Positions 9,314-14,578 of a stretch of DNA of 14,578 nucleotides are shown one piece after another (the stretch's first letter is position 1; the number at the start of each line of letters is the position of its first letter). The notes below the pieces were generated by a model. It ran no database searches. It saw only the letters and a program-made list of their open reading frames with translations, and was not told where the DNA came from. The position numbers and the translations under genes are program-made. Origin of the DNA: Cerioporus squamosus. Taxonomy: Eukaryota > Basidiomycota > Agaricomycetes > Polyporales > Polyporaceae. Where the stretch lies: assembly GCA_022592435.1 (NCBI GenBank), contig JABYQS010000727.1:1-14578 (forward strand), in the 5' to 3' direction.

Positions 9314-9615
9314 GCAGCATCCACCTCGCGTGCCTTACAGGTCGCGGTACTCATGCCGCTCATTCTCCAAGTTGTAGCAAACTACATAATACATATGGCG
9401 GGATGTAGCACCATACGACAACGACAGCGATCTGGTTGATGACCTTGCACAGGCTTGTGAAGTATCCTTCGGTTCTGCTTCAGCACGGCAAGCTTCTCCA
9501 CGATCACGTCGAACAGCCTGAGGCCAAAAGTGGACAAGACCGCCACCGTGGTGCGTCGATTCAAGAAACAATACTCGTACATGTGCCTCTTGGTACCCGC
9601 GACTGTCCGCTGCCT
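9314..9615. other. Convergent 3' flank between acyltransferase and reductase genes
   Basis: No gene is seen. The 3' untranslated regions of the two convergent genes should share this 302-base interval. An A/T-rich patch at about 9380-9396 (actacataatacat) may hold processing signals. Confidence 0.5.
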
Positions 9616-11296
9616 TCAACCCCAGAGGTGGAGCATTTGGTTCGCCTCACCGCCCAGATACCGCTCACCCTTGACCTCGTTCTTTGCCATGACGTCCGCA
9701 ATCTCATCAAGTTCGGCCTTCGTCAGCTCGATGTCTCCCGCAGCAAGATTCTCGAGCGTGCGTGTCGCTCTCCTGTTAATACACGCCATTGTCGAGATTA
9801 TCCTCAGCGAGCATGAGGGGCAGGACTGAGAGGCACTTACGAAGAACCGGGGAGCGGGATCATGTGGGGTCCAAGGGAGGCAACCCACGCGATGCTGAGC
9901 TGAGCGGGGGTGATGCCTTTCCTTGCCGCGATAGCCTTGAGGCCTTCGGTGATGGCAAGATTGGCCTTCAGGTTCTGTGGGGATGTCCAGGATTCGGTCG
10001 ACAGCCTGTCTATTGGGAGCAAACGGGAAGAAAGGCACGGACCTCTTCTTGGAACTGAGAGAGGCGGAGGCGGAAATCTCCCTCTGCGAACTGGTAAGTC
10101 GACGGTGCATCGTTCTTCCCTCCGAGCACTGACCTGGGAGGTCGTCGCGGGTTTTGAAGGTATCTGTCGAGAGACCTCTGCCGAGTGGCCTGCATGGTGA
10201 TGGACGGTGTTGTAGTCAATGGGCAACGCCTATGAACGACAAGGTGTGCACATACGAGTACGCAAGGACGGGGATGCCGAGCTCCCTGGCTGTCGCGATG
10301 ACTGTCATGAGGCACAGGGATCAGGACAACAGCTCCCTGATTCTCGAGCAGTATAACGGACCTTTCTTGGTCTCTTCCTCGTATGACCACAAACTGACCT
10401 CAATCTCGACAGCAGCGATAGGGTGGATCTGCGACAGGTCAGCCCCTAGCCACTCAGCAGTAAGTCGACGGTGGTACCTCGTTCGCCTTGCGCAGGGTCT
10501 CCGCACGACACTCAGACATCCCGATGTGGTCGAACTTCCCTTCGTTCTTCAGCTCGACAAGCGTCTTCATCGCCTCTTCAAGATACACGTTGGGGCGACG
10601 CGCGCCGTCTCGAACAGATCGACCTTCTTGGTCCCACGCAGGGCCGCATTGATGGTGTCGATGCTGCGCCGCAAGTTCTCCGGGCTGCATGTAGACGTCA
10701 GACAGGGCTGGACATGCGAGCGAATGATGCCGCACTCACGAGGAATCAAAGACCATGGCTTTGGGCTTCGTGCCTCCCTGTGAGTATTGCGATTCATGAG
10801 AACAATGTTGGCATGACAGGAAGATAATGAAGTCGACCCGACCTTGACGGAGAGGAACGTCTTCTCTGCGTAGTCAGGGTACTTCTCGAAGAACCTTGAC
10901 AACAGCTCAAGGTTGCCCGTGCCAAGATCGGGAGCGTAGAACTCCGCTGTATATATCTCAGGGCGTGAGGTGGTCTCCTCATTGCGCACATACGCTGGAA
11001 AGATTCACCGCTGTTCAGGAACATCTTGACACCAGGCGGCAAGGCATCGACACCTGCCTTGATTGCTTCGAAAGCTTGTTCCTCGCTGGCTGCGAACCTG
11101 CCCGGTCACAGTCATGAGCAACGAGGATCGAGTAACGAGGACTAGACCGCACCCCAGCCTCATGAGCCCGTGCTATGTCGGTATGATCAGCTTGCACTCG
11201 TATCGACCCTAAGTGGGTCAAAAGGGAACTCACAGCAACTTTGGCGACAGTGATGCCTGACGCCGTACCGCCGAGCTTGACAGTGTTAACGACCAT
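9616..11296 (-). CDS. Aldo/keto reductase (AKR8/pyridoxal reductase-like), with one apparent frameshift
   Basis: Cytosolic NADPH-dependent carbonyl reductase of the aldo/keto reductase superfamily, closest by motif to fungal pyridoxal-reductase-like enzymes. Minus-strand exons are 11296-11234, 11172-11153, 11097-11009, 10946-10843, 10777-10740, 10684-10478, 10428-10362, 10301-10256, 10189-10134, 10083-10043, 9974-9841 and 9772-9616. They give about 340 residues once one missing base is allowed. Motifs in order are VAHGLM, FLNSAEFYAPD (catalytic Tyr about 61), TFLSVKGG (Lys about 92), SSPENLRRSIDTINAAL, GKFDHIGMSE, AAVEIEVSLWS, LAYSPLGRG, LPEGDF, TPAQLSIAWV, IPLPGSS (cofactor phosphate loop), RTLENLAAGDIEL and a LHLWG end. 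The frame breaks in exon 6 at the cccc run (10592-10595 on +) after about residue 134; one more C would restore it. As written the protein stops shortly after. This is either a mutation or a homopolymer error. Confidence 0.85.
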
Positions 11297-12480
11297 GGTG
11301 TAACGAAGAGGATGTGGGGGCCCCGAGCAGTGTTCAATGATCTACTTGCCGGCTCTCGAGAGAAAGGTTATACATATATCGGAGTCCCGAGTGGGTCGAC
11401 ATCGACATCGGCATGACCGCGTAGACTTGCATGGTAGGTCGACGCGTCACGGCGGCAGGTGATGGTACCGAATGCTGCAGCAACAGACTTGGGTTCAGCG
11501 ACTGCTTGAAGGCTAGCAATATATCTTGAAACGTGGCTTGACGTCTTCTCCGGAGGCAAGTGGCCGCTCCGAAGGTATGCATCATCTTAGCGGCGTACAG
11601 TTGTGAGTCGTTGGAAGCGCAGAATGGAACGTGAGTAGCCGTTGTGAGGATCTATCTCATCCTGGTCGCGTACTGCTGTGCGGTCGGTGAGAGTGATGCA
11701 GCTCGGGTACTTACCAATTCATAACTTCCAAGTTACTATGTAAGATGGCTGCATAAGCGGTAGTCTGTAGCGTCTCGCAGTAGCGTCCAATATATACCTC
11801 TCAGACCTGGCCCAACACCTTCAAACGTCTTGCATTGTATGGCTCAGTCGTCTCCGTGGGCAGCAACCATTCGATCTGACAAGTGGATAGATCCTAAGCG
11901 TGATATATAAAGGGCTTCGAGCGGCTCAAGCGGACCAGCATTCTGACCTCTCGCAAACTCCTGCGCAGTAGCCTGAAAAGTTTCAGGGTAAAGTAAGTGA
12001 GTAGGGGGGGCTGGTGGACGTTGACAGAATTGGCAAAGCGCGAACCTCGGATCGCGGCGTACTTCAAGACAAGGAGCCACTGACCGTGTCTGCCTGACGA
12101 CTGCGACGCGGCGAAAGGGCCGCCAACAGCGTTGTGCTTCCACTGCATCTTAGCCATCTTGACCGTCCGTCGTGTGCATGCAGTGATACATCCCGACTTC
12201 CCAGCCTTCTCGCCTCTCCGACCCCACGCTCCCTCCTTACACTCCTTACGCCCCCGCTCCTGTCTCCTGGCACTGTCGGACGACCGCTTAAGTTTGTAAC
12301 ACAGCTCACTTTCCACCCACGACGCAGGCGCAACCCTTGTCCTCAAACTTCTTCTCGACCGCTAGAACTCTAGACTCTTCTGTGCTGCTCTTGCAGAGCG
12401 CTGTGGCTTTGTTGGTGCAGGGAACCATATAGTGCGTTCGAGTTGTCCTACCGCGCAGACGACGCAACGGGCTGATGTAG
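11297..12480. other. Upstream region of the reductase gene; no confirmed gene
   Basis: The left part serves as the reductase promoter. Further right, a minus-strand ATG at 12158 opens a short frame (MAKMQWKHNAVGG...) followed by possible gtcagt and tttcag splice signals. This could yield a small protein ending near 11844, but I recognise no family and cannot confirm it. The right end (about 12372-12431) includes a Leu/Val-rich stretch that could be the signal-peptide exon of the next gene, but it has no clear ATG. Confidence 0.4.
11369..11379 (-). promoter_or_regulatory. TATA-like element of the reductase gene
   Basis: The + strand reads tatacatatat, which on the minus strand is atatatgtata. 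It lies about 73-83 bases upstream of the ATG at 11296, a plausible TATA distance with a short leader. Motif evidence only. Confidence 0.45.
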
Positions 12481-13528
12481 GAAACCGTGGCAGATTACGA
12501 AACCCCTCCCCGGCTCGACGTGCAGCGGCGGAAGTCGTGCACGGTGGAGTGGCTCGACGACGGCGTCGTCCCGCTTCTGTCCGACATCAGGACTTGCCAT
12601 GTTGCGCTGTACATGGGAACCAGGTGCGTTCATCTGTCTCGGTTGGCAGTGGCTGCGGGGAGATGGATTGTTGAACTGGGGGTTGCTAGGTTCTCATCCA
12701 GCAGATTAGCCCCGTGGACGTCTCGGCGCAGCATGCGTTGACTTTCACAGTGCGTTGGATATCTTCTCGCTTCCGTCGTCTTCGCTCACCCCCCGTCGTC
12801 TTACAGCCCGACCCCAATGCGGGACCTAATTCCAGCGGATAGTGAGTCTCCCATCTGGTCTCTTGGTAGCCATCGTCTCTGCATTCGCATGGCTTCCGCG
12901 AAGCGCAAGCTTTCCCGCAAGTTCTGACCCCTGTCCCCAGTTACATCAACTTCACCTCGGTCAACCCCGTCACGACTCGACATATTACCAGTTCTCCACC
13001 ATGTTCACCCTCGATTCCATGACCGGCTCCTTCGGCTCCCCCGTGGCGAGCGACACCCGCCGCGATTCCCGTCCCCTCGACCTTGACAGACGCACCCAGT
13101 ACTCCGCCACATCTACATCGACCGTCGGCGGGTCCTCCAGCTCTCCCTCAAGCGCCCCCGTGTCCTCGTCTTCCGCGGATACCTCCGCCGGCCAGCGCTA
13201 GCTCCGGTTCCAGCGCGTCCTCGTCGTCAAGCTCCAGCTCTCTCTCCCCCGGCTCGAGCAGCAGCAGTAGCTCGTCTACCCCCACGACGTCAACTACGCC
13301 TTCGACCTCTACCACCGGGGATGCGTCGAACCCGGCTAACGACCTTACCGTGCTGGCGACCAGCACCCGTGCAGCTACTAGCGCTCCCGCTGCACCTACC
13401 GCGTCGTCATCGTCGTCGTCGATCTCGGGCGGCAGTGCGAACCATGCCTTGGACTTGCGGGCGAGTGCTCTCTCTATGCCCTTGTCCTCTCCTCCGTTAT
13501 CGTGTTCGCTTTCGGACTGTTGATGTGA
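12481..13528 (+). CDS. Second Ser/Thr-rich GPI-anchored Kre9-like protein, frame-disrupted, 5' end unresolved
   Basis: Secreted or wall GPI protein of a fungal Ser/Thr-rich family. Recognisable exons are 12481-12623, 12690-12749, 12807-12841 and 12941-13528. They encode CTVEWLDDG and LYMG, then VLIQQISPVDVSAQHAL, PDPNAGPNSS, YINFTSVNP and YYQFSTMFTLDSMTGSF. A long Ser/Thr/Ala/Pro-rich stretch follows, then a hydrophobic tail YALVLSSVIVFAFGLLM before TGA (13526-13528), a good GPI-addition signal. These parts do not lie in one frame. Shifts are needed at the exon junction 12623/12690, near 12973, near 13054, near 13109, near 13190 and between about 13440 and 13475. The N-terminus and ATG were not found; a 49-base intron 12432-12480 (gtgcgt...gatgtag) may precede the first exon. 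This is either a decaying gene or low-quality sequence. Confidence 0.68.
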
Positions 13529-14000
13529 TTGCGTTGCTCTCCCGTTCCCCATCTTCCATCATCCCTCTCTCCTTCCTCGCGCCGCCCCACCCTCCTCCCT
13601 TTCGGTTGCTCCTCCTTAGAGGACAGTTATGTTACACTGACGCTATGACGCTGTGAGTATTTCGGTATGCCCTCTTCTTCTGCTCTCCCTTTCTTGGTCT
13701 CTTCCGCGCTACCGACTCCAGGATACACCCACTACTACTGCACATCTTGTGCCTTCGTCCTTCGGCTCTCCGACATGCGACAACCGCCCCCTCCATTCTT
13801 CCCTCCGCCACAACCAGGTTTCGGGTCGAGCGACAGACCTTCCAGCGCTACCTGTGTATCCCTGGAGCATACATACTTACTCTACTGTCGCGCGTTCTTG
13901 TCAATATCGCTTTTCGTATGTACTGCAGGAATGCAGGGACAGATGGTATAGTCCCCCATGCCATAGCACTGATGATGGGCAGATGAGAGACGTCCTCAAC
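13529..14000. other. 3' flank of the GPI-protein gene
   Basis: No gene is supported. It starts with a pyrimidine-rich tract (about 13545-13615) that may be 3' UTR. An intron-like segment (gtgagt at about 13652 to ctccag at about 13721) may be a 3' UTR intron or chance. The open frames here have no motifs. Confidence 0.45.
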
Positions 14001-14071
14001 GCATTAATGGGGTAGTGGTAACCTGGGTCGTTGCCATCGACCCGCCGGGGGTTCGATTCCCCCTTAATGCA
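14001..14071 (+). tRNA. tRNA-Gly (anticodon GCC), intronless
   Basis: All arms fold. The acceptor is GCATTAA with TTAATGC, then T-G at positions 8-9, and the D stem is GGGT/ACCT (one G-U pair). The anticodon stem is GGTCG/CGACC around loop TTGCCAT, whose middle three bases GCC read glycine codons GGC and GGU. The variable loop is CGCC, the T stem is GGGGG/CCCCC with loop TTCGATT, and the discriminator is A. Internal promoters are visible: an A box at TGGGGTAGTGG and a B box at GGTTCGATTCC. The gene is 71 bases with no intron, on the same strand as its flanking genes. Confidence 0.95.
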
Positions 14072-14089
14072 TGTAGCTGAGCCAGAAAG

Positions 14090-14093
14090 TTTT
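14090..14093 (+). terminator. RNA polymerase III terminator of tRNA-Gly
   Basis: A TTTT run lies 18 bases after the tRNA end; this is the usual minimal Pol III stop signal. Confidence 0.6.
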
Positions 14094-14315
14094 GACAGTC
14101 AATGCTCGCTACTTGGCTTTGCCCTCAGCACTCACACGAGCCGTTCGTCGTCCTAGACCTTTGGCAGGTTTTGTTGGGCGAATGTACGCTGCTTTCGCAA
14201 TAAGTACTGAGTCTGAGTTGGGCTGTAGCCTACGGGCCTATGCCTCATATGGATATCGCAGTCGCGATTCCCAAGCCTCAGCCTGAGCCTGCATCATCAT
14301 GACCGCGACCGGGGG

Positions 14316-14327
14316 CCAATTTATAAG
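14316..14327 (+). promoter_or_regulatory. CCAAT box fused to TATA-like element of the last gene
   Basis: CCAAT (14316-14320) runs directly into tttataag (14320-14327). The TATA lies about 35-40 bases before the ATG at 14361 and about 205 before the ATG at 14532. It therefore fits a transcript starting near 14350. Confidence 0.55.
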
Positions 14328-14360
14328 CACCCTTGCCTCGAGCCCACATATACGCCGTGC

Positions 14361-14578
14361 ATGCTATCTTCTGCTCTCCGTACGCTTGCCCCGCTTCCTC
14401 GTCTTTGTCTCGCATCCAGCAGTGAACTCCGCGTGTTTACAACCGCTGTCTGCGTCTTCGGGTCGCTCGCGCTCGCACATCCCCTACACGAACGCGCACT
14501 CTTCTCTTTGGCTCGCAAAGAGAGCATCATCATGTCTTCCACCGTCGCGAAAGACGTGCCCCGGACCCGTCTGCGCCT
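14361..14578 (+). CDS. N-terminal part of an unidentified protein with two in-frame starts, 3' partial
   Basis: A frame open from ATG 14361 to the window end (72 codons plus 2 bases) contains a second in-frame ATG at 14532 (MSSTVAKDVPRTRLR). The second start has a suitable context (catcATGTC) and could be the sole start. The first start adds 57 residues that begin MLSSALRTLAPLPRLC, rich in Ser, Leu and Arg with no acidic residue in the first 20, and also contains a hydrophobic VCVFGSLALA stretch. That resembles a mitochondrial presequence or a leader peptide. The gene family cannot be named from this much. A potential donor (gtacgc at 14380) could instead place an intron here. Confidence 0.45.
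   Translation, partial: MLSSALRTLAPLPRLCLASSSELRVFTTAVCVFGSLALAHPLHERALFSLARKESIIMSSTVAKDVPRTRLR

Noticed and set aside
7866..11296. Acyltransferase plus reductase (plus transporter) as a secondary-metabolite cluster
   Set aside because: Convergent or mixed orientation, no terpene, polyketide or peptide synthase and no cluster regulator in the window; adjacency alone is weak evidence.
13148..13552. 134-codon minus-strand Asp/Glu/Val-rich frame
   Set aside because: Mirror of the Ser-codon-rich stretch on the + strand; its composition follows from complementing TCG/TCC repeats.

Overview
This window looks like nuclear DNA of a filamentous basidiomycete, probably an Agaricomycete. The genes are GC-rich and cut by many short introns (about 45-100 bases) with GTRNGT donors, CTNAC-like branch sites and YAG acceptors. 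The families (Dal5-type permease, Kre9-like GPI wall proteins, a fungal wax-synthase-like MBOAT, an AKR8-type aldo/keto reductase) are typical of mushrooms and polypores. A close polypore relationship is my inference. No bacterial, viral or CRISPR-like features were seen.

Layout from left to right: (1) 1-4000, + strand, a nearly complete MFS transporter of the anion:cation symporter (Dal5/TNA1-like) group in 17 exons. One intron of about 1.6 kb (370-1979) holds diverged repeats. (2) 4311-5323, - strand, a Ser/Thr-rich GPI-anchored Kre9/Knh1-like protein with a 5' leader intron. (3) 5401-7865, a gene-poor stretch containing a 491-base MITE-like element with TA target duplication (6338-6828) and the orphan 3' end of a second wax-synthase-like gene (6895-7091). 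(4) 7866-9313, + strand, an intact wax-synthase-like membrane O-acyltransferase. (5) 9616-11296, - strand, a 12-exon aldo/keto reductase with one apparent frameshift. (6) 12481-13528, + strand, a second Kre9-like GPI protein whose frame is broken several times. (7) 14001-14071, + strand, tRNA-Gly(GCC). (8) 14361 to the window end, + strand, the start of a gene with two in-frame start codons, the first adding a presequence-like N-terminus.

The genes do not form an evident pathway or cluster. The transporter, the acyltransferase and the reductase could each serve small-molecule metabolism, but they lie in mixed orientations and no backbone biosynthetic enzyme is present. The most useful observations are the MITE, the duplicated and decayed wax-synthase end beside it, the repeat-filled giant intron, and single-base frame breaks concentrated in one gene. 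The last could reflect either gene decay or homopolymer errors in the assembly. I did not find a convincing new biological system. All exon models are by-eye reconstructions without transcript evidence.
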